Shown here in pieces: positions 27,162-36,160 of a DNA stretch of 48,706 nucleotides. Every line of letters starts with the position of its first letter. Position 1 is the first letter of the stretch. Under the pieces are notes generated by a model, which was given only the letters and a program-made list of their open reading frames with translations, was not told where the DNA came from and did not search any database. The translations under genes were made by a program, and so were the position numbers. Source of the stretch: Muribaculaceae bacterium (GTDB lineage Bacteria > Bacteroidota > Bacteroidia > Bacteroidales > Muribaculaceae); assembly GCA_017399915.1 (NCBI GenBank), contig JAFQAS010000024.1, positions 1 to 48,706 of the forward strand, read 5' to 3'.

Positions 27162-29552
27162 ATGAAAACGATGAATAAACGATTTATAACAAACTTCGTG
27201 TTATTGGTGTCGATGGTAATTTCCGTTTCGGCACAAGTCCCCACAAATTATTATAGCAGATGCGAAGGCAAAAAAGGCCAAGCTTTGTTGGTGGAATTGT
27301 TTAATGTGATTGGCGACCATGAGGTGGTGAGTTACAAGGGTTTGTGGGACGTATATAAAACGTCGGACGTGAGAAGTGACGGCACGATATGGGATATGTA
27401 TTCAACGAAGCATTGGAGTGCCGGTTCGGAGCAATGCGGTAATTATTCTTCGGTAGGGGATTGTTATAATCGTGAGCACTCGTTTCCTAAAAGTTGGTTT
27501 AATGACGCTTCGCCAATGTATAGTGATGCATTTCATGTTTATCCCACCGATGGTAAAGTGAATGGCCAACGTAGCAATTATCCTTATGGCGAATGTGAGG
27601 GTGGTACTACATTGAGCGCATCGGGGAGTGTGAAAGCATTAGGACGTTTGGGTTCATCGACTTTTGCCGGATATAGTGGAACAGTATTTGAACCCGACGA
27701 TGAATATAAAGGAGATTTTGCGCGTAGCTATTTCTATATGGCGGCGTGTTATAACGATCGTATAGCATCGTGGGATAGCCCCATGTTGTCGGGCAACAGT
27801 TATCCTGCCTATACTCAATGGGCAGTGAATCTTTTGCTCAAGTGGCATCGTCAAGACCCTGTGAGCCAAAAGGAATTAGATAGAAATGAAGTGATATATA
27901 GTTATCAAAATAATCGTAATCCGTTTATTGATTATCCCGATTTGGCTGAGCATATATGGGGGGATAAGACTTCGCAGGAATGGTATTCGACCGACGAGGT
28001 TACCCCGGTGATAACATATCCGGTTGATGGTATGGTATTAAATATGGGTATTACAGCAACAAATGTCGCTCTCGAAAAAGAATTGATTGTGAAAGGTATA
28101 GCCTTGAGCGAAAATGTGAGTGTGACAGTGTCGGGAACAGGATTCTCGGTGTCGAAGGCTTCGCTTGGATATGCCCAGGTGAATGCTGAAGCGGGAGCTT
28201 CGGTAGTGGTGAGATATTTGTCAAGTGCAGATGCCGAATCAGAAGGAAAGTTGACATTAACATCGGGCGATGTGACATCGGTAGTAACTCTCAAAGCACG
28301 AGCTCTTTCAAGTTTATATGCGCTGGAGCCAACAGAGGTTGATGAAACTTCATTTGTGGCACATTGGGTAAACGTGAATAGTGATGATCCATCGGCCACA
28401 TACCTATTAAGTGTATATAATAATGGAGCGATAATGACTGGTTACCCAATAGAGGTTAAGGCTTCAGATGAAAAATATAAGGTTGAAAATCTTGAGCCTT
28501 CTACCACTTATTCTTATAAGATTGCATATGGAACATTGACATCAAATGAGGTGTCGGTAACAACATCGGATCCTATGCCATTTATCCAATTTATAAATGA
28601 TGGAGCGATTGAACTCAGTGCTACAATAGGAGAAATGTCGCAAGATGTTGAGGTGGGGCTTGACACGTGGTATGTTGATGGAGATATAACGATTTCGGTT
28701 GGAATGCCATTTGAGTTGAGCGTCGACAAAAATAATTGGAACTCTACCATAACTCTATCGGGCGAGGAAAGCCATTTCTATATACGTTTACGAGGTGATG
28801 CGGTGGGTGAATATACATCATCAATCACGGCAACGAGTGGAGTGTGTGATGCCGAACCTCTTGATGTGACAGGTGTGGTGTCGCAGCCATCAACGTTTTT
28901 CGAGGATTTTGAAATGGAGGGCACCGACTCATACTCGGCACATGACTATATTGGCGATGCGGCACAATGGCGATTCTCCGATGTGGGAATATGGGGCAGT
29001 GATGCCGCTTATAGTGGCGAACAAGCTGTGCGATTTGGAAAAACATCGAGCAGTTATATCGCTATGAGTGAGGATAAAGATAATGGTATGGGAGTGGTAA
29101 GTTTCTATGCCAAGCAATGGAGCACCTCAGATGGCGCAGCGGTAGTGAAGGTTGAGTATTCAACCGATGGTGGTTCGTCGTGGGTGGAAGCCGGCGAGGT
29201 GACAATCGATCAATCATCATATACTCAATATAGTGTCAATGTAAATAACCCCGGTTCGGTGCGATTGAGATTGAGTCAGAAATCGGGTAAACGATTTATG
29301 CTTGATGCGCTTGAGGTGGGCAATTACGCAACATCGGTTGACGCATTAAACCAAGATAAATGGACGGCATATGGCTATAATAAAAAACTATATGTCGAAC
29401 ATGGTATAGGTGCCGATGTGATTATATATAATCTTCAAGGTATTGTGGTGTATAGTGCGCCAATTTCATCGACCACAACTATAGTGCCACTCCCTGCCGG
29501 ATTATATATGGTTGTTATCGACGGTGATTTGCGCAAGGTGCTTATCGATTGA
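27162..29552 (+). CDS. Secreted endonuclease I-domain protein, 796 aa
   Basis: A signal peptide (to about SVSAQ, residue 25) leads into an endonuclease I (EndA/NucM-like) domain at about residues 30-265. It includes CYNREHSFPKSWF (101-113; His106 is the likely general base) and DAFHVYPTDGKVNGQRS. Ig/fibronectin-like domains follow (about 280-570), then a jelly-roll-like domain (FFEDFEMEG to about 710). A C-terminal sorting-like tail ends LPAGLYMVVIDGDLRKVLI. It likely cuts extracellular DNA or RNA at the cell surface for nutrient release or biofilm turnover. It is divergent from pdxA and convergent with the RluA gene. Confidence 0.85.
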   Translation: MKTMNKRFITNFVLLVSMVISVSAQVPTNYYSRCEGKKGQALLVELFNVIGDHEVVSYKGLWDVYKTSDVRSDGTIWDMYSTKHWSAGSEQCGNYSSVGDCYNREHSFPKSWFNDASPMYSDAFHVYPTDGKVNGQRSNYPYGECEGGTTLSASGSVKALGRLGSSTFAGYSGTVFEPDDEYKGDFARSYFYMAACYNDRIASWDSPMLSGNSYPAYTQWAVNLLLKWHRQDPVSQKELDRNEVIYSYQNNRNPFIDYPDLAEHIWGDKTSQEWYSTDEVTPVITYPVDGMVLNMGITATNVALEKELIVKGIALSENVSVTVSGTGFSVSKASLGYAQVNAEAGASVVVRYLSSADAESEGKLTLTSGDVTSVVTLKARALSSLYALEPTEVDETSFVAHWVNVNSDDPSATYLLSVYNNGAIMTGYPIEVKASDEKYKVENLEPSTTYSYKIAYGTLTSNEVSVTTSDPMPFIQFINDGAIELSATIGEMSQDVEVGLDTWYVDGDITISVGMPFELSVDKNNWNSTITLSGEESHFYIRLRGDAVGEYTSSITATSGVCDAEPLDVTGVVSQPSTFFEDFEMEGTDSYSAHDYIGDAAQWRFSDVGIWGSDAAYSGEQAVRFGKTSSSYIAMSEDKDNGMGVVSFYAKQWSTSDGAAVVKVEYSTDGGSSWVEAGEVTIDQSSYTQYSVNVNNPGSVRLRLSQKSGKRFMLDALEVGNYATSVDALNQDKWTAYGYNKKLYVEHGIGADVIIYNLQGIVVYSAPISSTTTIVPLPAGLYMVVIDGDLRKVLID

Positions 29553-29596
29553 GCCGATTGGCAGTAATGTCAAACTTTAAATATTGTAGGCGAGAG

Positions 29597-31216
29597 TTAA
29601 AATGGACAAGTAGAGGTGATTTTTATCTCTTGTTGAGTGATGGGGTGGGTGAACTCTATTGATTGGGCATGGAGAAATAGTCGATTGCTATGAGTGCCGT
29701 AAAGGGTGTCACCTACGATAGGGGTGGCGAGTCCTTCGGGGTGTGATGCGTGAACCCGTAGTTGATGAGTACGCCCTGTTTCGGGATAAAAGAAGACGCG
29801 GGTTTTGTTATTTTTTTGCTCGATGACCTCATAACGGGTTATTGCTTGTTTGCCATACTTTGCACACACCATTTGTCGGGGGCGGTCATCGGGGTTGAGT
29901 ATCAATGGAAGGTCGATTATGCCATTGTCGGGCACGATTATGCCATCAAGAATTGCTACATATCGCTTTGTAACCTCTCTCGATTCAAACATAGCTTGTA
30001 ATCGCATATGAGCTTCTTTGTTTTTGGCAAAAACGAGCACTCCCGATGTGGCCATGTCAAGGCGATGCACTGCGAGTATTTCATCACGAGGAAACATTTG
30101 TTGCACTCGCTCTTGGAGTGATTCGACCGAAAGTTTTCCGGGGACAGAGAGTACTCCTTCGGGCTTGTTGACCGCTACAAGCCATTGGTCGTTATATAAT
30201 ACCTCAATAGGGGCAGAAGAGTATTTTGATTCAAGAGGATTGGGCTCAACATTGAGTCCTTGAAGCATCCACCCTAAAATAGGTTCGCATTTGGCTTTGC
30301 ACGAAGGGTAGAAATGTCCATCGTGGCGAATCTCTTCTTTAGGAGAGCGGCCAATCCAAAATTCGGCCATTGCAAGAGGTTTTAACCCATTGAGATATGC
30401 ATGTTGGAGCAATTTAGGAGCGGCACACTCGCCGGCGCCGGCAGGGGGGAGTCCTTGTGGAGTGGTTTTAAAAATGTCACAAAGGTCACGCCTTTTGCCT
30501 CGAGCATTGAGCATCACAAAGTTGCGGAATATGCGTTGTTGCAGAGCTTGGCTGCGTTGCTTGCGTTCGGCTTTCCAATCATTAATCTTTTTATCGCTCT
30601 CGGTTAATTGAGATTTGAGAGAGTCGATAATGGTGGTCCATCGTGAGCGAATGCGGCGTAACTCAGCTTTTTGGAATTGACTTTCGGCGATTAGAGAGGC
30701 TTCGTTGGCTCCCTCATGGCGCAGATTGTCGCGATTAATCTTTGATTGTTGCATCAATTCGCGGTATGCGTCAATTTCAATTTTAGCGTTAGCCGAAGCC
30801 TCGGTTAATTGCGCTATGAGCGATTGTCGATGAGAGCTGTTTTCTTCGGTCTTGATTTTGTGGTTTATCTCTGAAATTTCAGCCTCCTCGGGAGGGAAAA
30901 AGCCATCGAGAGAGAGTAAATCATAAACGGCAGGCACAAAATATTCATGATTGTTGCCATGTGCCAAATTGCCTGAGAATGCTGCGAGAAAACCAATTTC
31001 GTCATCACGTTTCACCACAAGCACTCCCAGCATTTTCCCTTGCGACAACTCTTCGGCCCAATCGTGTCGAGTGTCGAGATATGAGCGCAAATACTTAGCC
31101 GCCAACACACAAAGAGGGTGAGGCTCATAATAAAAAGGGAATGTGAACAACCCCGGTGGAGTTATCCCCTCAATCTCGTCAATCGAAAACTTATGAAAAC
31201 GCAAATCGTTGCTCAT
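29597..31216 (-). CDS. RluA-family pseudouridine synthase with long N-terminal extension
   Basis: The C-terminal 210 residues are an RluA-type pseudouridine synthase with HRLDMATSG (384-392; catalytic Asp387) and TGRTHQLRVH. The first 330 residues are an extension with a coiled-coil stretch (about 110-225) and four cysteines near 248-310. Related Bacteroidetes proteins of about 540 residues share this layout. It would modify uridines in rRNA or tRNA; the exact target is not assigned. It has a TATCTTTG box 20 nt upstream of its start. Confidence 0.9.
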   Translation of the reverse strand: MSNDLRFHKFSIDEIEGITPPGLFTFPFYYEPHPLCVLAAKYLRSYLDTRHDWAEELSQGKMLGVLVVKRDDEIGFLAAFSGNLAHGNNHEYFVPAVYDLLSLDGFFPPEEAEISEINHKIKTEENSSHRQSLIAQLTEASANAKIEIDAYRELMQQSKINRDNLRHEGANEASLIAESQFQKAELRRIRSRWTTIIDSLKSQLTESDKKINDWKAERKQRSQALQQRIFRNFVMLNARGKRRDLCDIFKTTPQGLPPAGAGECAAPKLLQHAYLNGLKPLAMAEFWIGRSPKEEIRHDGHFYPSCKAKCEPILGWMLQGLNVEPNPLESKYSSAPIEVLYNDQWLVAVNKPEGVLSVPGKLSVESLQERVQQMFPRDEILAVHRLDMATSGVLVFAKNKEAHMRLQAMFESREVTKRYVAILDGIIVPDNGIIDLPLILNPDDRPRQMVCAKYGKQAITRYEVIEQKNNKTRVFFYPETGRTHQLRVHASHPEGLATPIVGDTLYGTHSNRLFLHAQSIEFTHPITQQEIKITSTCPF

Positions 31217-31235
31217 ATCAATAATTAATTCACTG

Positions 31236-31304
31236 CAAAGATAGTATAAATAATGAGGTTGTGAGGATAAATTGCTTGTTTATTCGAGAATTTTATTATC
31301 TTTG
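31236..31304. promoter_or_regulatory. Divergent promoters for RluA (-) and LRR (+) genes
   Basis: TATCTTTG occurs on the minus strand at 31236-31243 facing the RluA gene. TATCTTTG on the plus strand at 31297-31304 faces the LRR gene, with TTG about 18 nt upstream. Both match the Bacteroidales -7 element. Confidence 0.6.
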
Positions 31305-31369
31305 CAGATTATAATAATTTGTAGCTTCGTAAATTAGGCTACGTGTGTAACTCAGTAAATATTCTTTCT

Positions 31370-32854
31370 ATGAATATAAAATTATCATTTGTGGCGTTAA
31401 TGGCATCTATGAGCCTTTGCGCATCGGCAATAACAGTAACTTCTACCCCCGGGAATTTAAGCTCGGCAGTAGGTGATAATATCGGTGAAGCATCACTCGT
31501 TGTTAGTGGAGAAATCAATGCTGCCGACTTTGAGTTTATTGCAGAAAAAATGACATCGTTAACCTCGCTTGATTTATCAGGCGCTTCGATTGTAGCATAT
31601 TCGGGCAATCCTATCTTGCTTGGGAGAACCGATTATGTAGCGAATTCAGTCCCTGCATATGCATTTGCCGGTACAAGCATTGAATCAATCGCATTGCCTA
31701 ATACATTGACCGCAATCGAAGAGGGGGCATTTTCAACTTCAAGATTAAAATCAATTTCAATTCCTTCATCGGTTACTGCGATAGGAGTAGGGGCGTTTTC
31801 GAATTGTGATGAGTTGACTTCGGTAACAATTCCTTCAACAGTATCAAGTCTTGGCTCTCATGCATTTGTTGATTGCGATAAATTGGCAACTGTTGAACTT
31901 GGCGTGACTACTATCAATGCATCAACATTTGCCCGATGCATATCGTTAAAGTCGGTTACTGCAGTAAGCCTTGCTGAAATAGGAGAAAATGCATTTAGTG
32001 GTTGTGGCGCACTTGAAGAATTTGCGTTTGCGTCAAGCCTCAAAACCATAGGTAATAGCGCATTTCAGGCATCGGGATTAAAAAGTATTGACTTCTCGGC
32101 ATCAGAATCGCTTGACTCAATTGGAGCATGGGCATTTGCTAAATGTAGCGCATTGACAACAGCTGTGATGAACGATAACACATCGAGAATTGGCGAAGGT
32201 GCATTCTTCGACAATGCGGCATTGGTTTCATTTAATATGCCTCTTGCTTGCACTTCTGTGGCAAGTTATATTTTCAAAGGAAACACAAGTATCGATACTA
32301 CAAATGTGTTGAGTCATAATGTTGCATCAATAGGTGACTATGCATTGATGGATTGGAGCCATGTTACATCATTTACACTTCCTAATTCACTTGCATATAT
32401 TGGAAACAACGCATTTGAAGGCTGGACTTCATTGACCAAGCTAAACGCTGAAGGGATTGCGAATGAGGTGCCTGAGCTTGGCGAAAATGTATGGAATGAG
32501 GTAGAGCAAGCGAACGTTACGTTAAGTGTGACTAAAGACTTGGCAAATGATTTTAGAGCTGCCGATCAATGGAAGGAATTTACAATCAACGAGGTGTCGT
32601 CGGTAGAGGATATCCTTGCCGAAGATGTCGTAAATCGTGTTTCGGCATATTTCAGTGGGTTTGACTTAATAGTAAAAGCCGACAGCGAAATAGCACAAGT
32701 GAGCATATATGATTCTTCGGCTCGTCAATATGCAGTGGAAACTGCCAATAGCGATGAGGTAGTAATAAACACATCGGATTGGGATTGTCATCTCTATATT
32801 GTGAAAGTGATACTTGCCGATGGGTCGGTTGTTACTATCAAAATTGCACGATAA
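31370..32854 (+). CDS. Secreted BspA-like leucine-rich repeat protein, 494 aa
   Basis: I start at 31370 (MNIKLSFVALMASMSLCASA), which gives a clean signal peptide; the upstream in-frame ATG at 31343 adds nine unlikely residues. About ten BspA/TpLRR-type repeats (LRR_5) run from residue 70 to 370, for example SIALPNTLTAIEEGAF and SISIPSSVTAIGVGAF. The final 90 residues (VEDILAEDVVN ... LYIVKVILADGSVVTIKIA) look like a short sorting-type tail. Such proteins often mediate adhesion. The gene precedes trmB by 55 nt but likely has its own promoter. Confidence 0.85.
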   Translation: MNIKLSFVALMASMSLCASAITVTSTPGNLSSAVGDNIGEASLVVSGEINAADFEFIAEKMTSLTSLDLSGASIVAYSGNPILLGRTDYVANSVPAYAFAGTSIESIALPNTLTAIEEGAFSTSRLKSISIPSSVTAIGVGAFSNCDELTSVTIPSTVSSLGSHAFVDCDKLATVELGVTTINASTFARCISLKSVTAVSLAEIGENAFSGCGALEEFAFASSLKTIGNSAFQASGLKSIDFSASESLDSIGAWAFAKCSALTTAVMNDNTSRIGEGAFFDNAALVSFNMPLACTSVASYIFKGNTSIDTTNVLSHNVASIGDYALMDWSHVTSFTLPNSLAYIGNNAFEGWTSLTKLNAEGIANEVPELGENVWNEVEQANVTLSVTKDLANDFRAADQWKEFTINEVSSVEDILAEDVVNRVSAYFSGFDLIVKADSEIAQVSIYDSSARQYAVETANSDEVVINTSDWDCHLYIVKVILADGSVVTIKIAR

Positions 32855-32909
32855 AGCGAATTGAATTTGCGTAAACAATTAAAAATGATATAGATATTTT
32901 CAACCTTAT

Positions 32910-33689
32910 ATGGGAAAAAATAAACTAAAAAAGTTTAGGGATATGGAAACCATCGATTTCGTGTTTCAATATCCCTTCGCTGTGTTAAAAGAACAAGGAT
33001 TTCCGTTGAAAGGAAATTGGCATAAAGAGTTTTTCAAAAACGACAACCCCATTGTGCTTGAGTTGGGTTGTGGAAAAGGCGAATATGCAGTGGGGCTTGC
33101 TCGTAAGTTCCCCGACAAAAATTTCATAGGCATCGACATAAAAGGGGCTCGCATGTGGACCGGTGCTTGCCAAGCTCGTAATGAAGGATTGAAAAATGTG
33201 GCATTCCTTCGCACTAACATCGAGTTGCTCCCACATTTCTTTGCCGCCGGTGAAGTAGCTGAGATATGGATTACCTTCCCCGATCCTCAAATGAAGAAAG
33301 TGCGCAAACGCCTCACCTCTACTCGCTTCCTTGAGCTATATCGCCAAGTGTTGAAACCCGAAGGAATTGTGCATCTTAAAACCGATAGTCCATTCCTTTA
33401 CACATATACACATCTGCTTGTAGAACTTAATAAATTGCCGGCAATTGTCGACACTAACGATTTATATCACTCAGATTATGTGAGCGATATCCTCGAAATA
33501 AAAACTTTCTATGAGCAACAATGGCTCGACCGTGGATTGACAATAAAATACATCAGTTTCCCGCTTGACCACACAACCGGGTTGCAAGAACCCGAAGTGG
33601 AAATTGAATTTGACACTTATCGCAGTTTCTCTCGTGGCGAACTCCAATGTCCCGAACTCTGCAACCCCAAAGTAACCCCCAAAGAATAA
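32910..33689 (+). CDS. trmB: tRNA (guanine-N7-)-methyltransferase
   Basis: TrmB methylates G46 of tRNA using SAM. The sequence shows the SAM motif [15 protein letters not shown] (about residues 50-64), [11 protein letters not shown] and [13 protein letters not shown] (about 124-137), which are family landmarks. Length (259 aa) is normal for Bacteroidetes. It is followed by mrp after 16 nt, so they form an operon with the esterase gene. Confidence 0.93.
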   Translation: MGKNKLKKFRDMETIDFVFQYPFAVLKEQGFPLKGNWHKEFFKNDNPIVLELGCGKGEYAVGLARKFPDKNFIGIDIKGARMWTGACQARNEGLKNVAFLRTNIELLPHFFAAGEVAEIWITFPDPQMKKVRKRLTSTRFLELYRQVLKPEGIVHLKTDSPFLYTYTHLLVELNKLPAIVDTNDLYHSDYVSDILEIKTFYEQQWLDRGLTIKYISFPLDHTTGLQEPEVEIEFDTYRSFSRGELQCPELCNPKVTPKE

Positions 33690-33705
33690 TCTTAAAACAT
33701 ATATA

Positions 33706-34815
33706 ATGGAACGTTTATATCCGGCATTAATTATTGAGGCGCTCAAGAATGTGCGCTATCCCGGCAATGGGAAGAATATCGTGGAACTCGACATGGTTGA
33801 GGACGATATTCGCATCGATGGCAACAAGGTATCGTTCTCGCTCATTTTCGAGAAACCTACCGACCCTTTCATGAAATCGCTCGTTAAGGCAGCCGAAGCG
33901 GCTATCCTCACATATATCTCTCCCGAGGTGGAGATTAAGGGTAATATCGCGGTGAAAACACGCAAACCATTGCCCGAAAAACCGGCCAATCCGTTACCCG
34001 GTGTAAAAAACATCATTGGCGTATCATCGGGCAAAGGTGGTGTGGGCAAATCAACCGTGGCAAGTAACCTTGCTGTGGCTCTCGCTCGCGAAGGCTACAA
34101 AGTGGGATTGCTCGATGCCGACATTTTCGGTCCCTCTGTGCCTAAGATGTTTGGCGTGGAAGATGAACAACTATTTATGCATAAAGTAGATGGTCGCGAC
34201 CTCATTATTCCTGTCGAAAAATATGGCATAAAACTGCTTTCAATCGGTTTTGTGGTCGACAAGAACTCACCGGTATTGTGGCGTGGCGGTATGGCATCAA
34301 ATGCGCTGAAACAACTCATCACCGATGCCGATTGGGGCGAACTCGACTATTTCCTCATCGACATGCCTCCCGGCACAAGCGACATTCACCTCACTCTTGT
34401 GCAGACTCTCGGCATTACCGGCGTGGTTATCGTGAGCACTCCCCAACAAGTGGCTCTTGCCGATGCCCGCAAAGGTATTGCTATGTTTACCGGAGAGAAA
34501 GTAAACGTGCCCATCTTGGGACTGGTAGAGAATATGGCATGGTTCACCCCGGCGCCTCACCCCGAAGAACGTTATTATATCTTCGGTCGCGAAGGGGGAG
34601 TGGAACTTGCAAAAGAATTGGGTGTGAAATTGCTCGCTCAAATTCCGGTTGTGGGAACAATATGCGAAGGAGGCGACAACGGTGCGCCTATAGCTCTTGA
34701 GGATAGCATTGCCGGACAAGCATTTATGCACCTCGCCCACGAAACAATCGATGCAATAAATACACGCAATAACGACCTCCCACCAACGGTAAAGGTTGAT
34801 GTTTCTAAACGATAA
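33706..34815 (+). CDS. Mrp/NBP35-family iron-sulfur carrier ATPase
   Basis: The 369-residue protein has a short N-terminal DUF59/MIP18-like domain (about 1-85). A deviant Walker A (SSGKGGVGKST, 107-117), the LLDADIFGPSVPKMFG segment and VLWRGGMA follow. The family carries or assembles iron-sulfur clusters. The usual Cys-x-x-Cys after ENM is absent: the matching stretch reads ENMAWFTPAPHPEERYYIFG. I recall a similar loss in other Bacteroidetes. It is likely co-transcribed with trmB and the esterase. Confidence 0.92.
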   Translation: MERLYPALIIEALKNVRYPGNGKNIVELDMVEDDIRIDGNKVSFSLIFEKPTDPFMKSLVKAAEAAILTYISPEVEIKGNIAVKTRKPLPEKPANPLPGVKNIIGVSSGKGGVGKSTVASNLAVALAREGYKVGLLDADIFGPSVPKMFGVEDEQLFMHKVDGRDLIIPVEKYGIKLLSIGFVVDKNSPVLWRGGMASNALKQLITDADWGELDYFLIDMPPGTSDIHLTLVQTLGITGVVIVSTPQQVALADARKGIAMFTGEKVNVPILGLVENMAWFTPAPHPEERYYIFGREGGVELAKELGVKLLAQIPVVGTICEGGDNGAPIALEDSIAGQAFMHLAHETIDAINTRNNDLPPTVKVDVSKR

Positions 34816-34832
34816 AAGCCTCATTTTGCATT

Positions 34833-35762
34833 ATGAAAAAGTGGATTTTTACAACATTATTTCTTGTGATGCTTACTGTCTTTTTGGGTAAGGGCAATAA
34901 TAGAGACGTAATGCAATCGTCGAATTTGACGGTGACAAGCGGAGAGTTAAAGCATCTCGACCTCTATTCGCCAGAAATGAATGAAACTATTAAGGTAGAT
35001 GTGTGGACTCCCGATGGATATAATAAAGATGTGAAATATCCGGTGATTTATATGCACGATGGGCAAAACCTTTTTGATGCCAATTCCACTTGGAATCATC
35101 AGGCGTGGGAAATAGACTCGGTGATGGGCAAATTGCTTGCCACCGATAGTATTAAACCGGCAATTGTTGTAGGTGTTTATAGCGTTGACACCACTCGATT
35201 GAGCGATCTCATGCCCGAAAAACCACTTAAACATCTCACTACCGATAGTGTTAAGGCCTTCATTGACTCATATATGTGTAAAGGTCTATATCGTGCCGAT
35301 GAATATTTGGCATTTATTGTCAACACATTGCGCCCGGTGATAAACGAAAACTATTCGACCGATACCACTATGCAGGCCACCTCGATAATGGGGTCGAGTA
35401 TGGGAGGCTTGATTTCGATATATGGAATGTGTGAATATCCCAATATCTTTGGCTCGGCAGTTTGTCTGTCGACACACTGGAGCGGTGCGATTAACCGCAA
35501 CGACGACTTCCCCTCGGCTATGCACCGATATCTAACCGAGTCGCTCCCTCGCACCGGAGAGCATCGACTATATATGGATTGTGGTGACAAAACTATCGAT
35601 TGGGTATATATTCCCTATTTTCATCAAATGAATGCCCTTGCCGACTCGCTCGGATATAAAGGCGACCGCTTGATGACGCCTTTCTTCCCGGGGCACGCCC
35701 ACGAAGAACGAGCATGGGCAAGCCGTGTGTCTAAACCATTGAAATTTATATTGAAGAAATAA
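34833..35762 (+). CDS. Secreted alpha/beta-hydrolase, esterase D-like
   Basis: A signal peptide-like N-terminus (MKKWIFTTLFLVMLTVFLG) precedes an esterase-type fold. IYMHDGQNLFD lies at 72-82, and the nucleophile motif GSSMG (187-191, Ser189) follows. MDCGDKTID holds the likely acid, and GHAHEE near the end the likely His. The family (esterase D / enterochelin-esterase-like) hydrolyses ester bonds; many Bacteroidetes members trim carbohydrate esters. It is the last gene of the trmB-mrp unit, 17 nt after mrp. The substrate is not known. Confidence 0.85.
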   Translation: MKKWIFTTLFLVMLTVFLGKGNNRDVMQSSNLTVTSGELKHLDLYSPEMNETIKVDVWTPDGYNKDVKYPVIYMHDGQNLFDANSTWNHQAWEIDSVMGKLLATDSIKPAIVVGVYSVDTTRLSDLMPEKPLKHLTTDSVKAFIDSYMCKGLYRADEYLAFIVNTLRPVINENYSTDTTMQATSIMGSSMGGLISIYGMCEYPNIFGSAVCLSTHWSGAINRNDDFPSAMHRYLTESLPRTGEHRLYMDCGDKTIDWVYIPYFHQMNALADSLGYKGDRLMTPFFPGHAHEERAWASRVSKPLKFILKK

Positions 35763-36160
35763 TACTCAGCTATGCCAAAAGTAAAGAGCAACAGGATTGT
35801 AAATTCCTATGATAGATTTGCTCTGATCGAATAGGGGGAAGCTATTAAGTGCGGAATGCGGAGTGCGGAATTTTGATTTTTGGCATTCTGTCTTCCCGAC
35901 TATGAATTATTCTCCACTTACTTCTGAAATTTGAGGAGTATTAGGCAACTCATATATCAAATTGGGCAATTTGCAGATTTTTCATTTTAAAATAGGTTAA
36001 AATCCCGCCAAAACCTCAAAATTTCATTAAAAACACGTATTTTTGCATAATATTAAACTAACATAAGTAAATCTAAACCCAACACGGCAATATCTCAAAA
36101 CTATAACTTTGTGATATAATGGTTTTAAGTGATTAAAACCTTGCCACAACATAACCCATT
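35763..36160. other. Intergenic region upstream of the amidase protein
   Basis: No gene is seen. A degenerate dispersed-repeat fragment (AGTGCGGAATGCGGAGTGCG, from 35849) sits in the left part. A TATTTTTG promoter box occupies 36038-36045. A perfect 8-bp hairpin GGTTTTAA/TTAAAACC with a 4-nt loop (36121-36140) ends 20 nt before the start codon and could affect leader folding or bind a regulator. Confidence 0.6.

Noticed and set aside
34278..34700. 140-codon plus-strand frame inside the Mrp gene
   Set aside because: It is an out-of-frame reading of a conserved ATPase gene with an Arg/Ser/His-rich composition typical of shadows.
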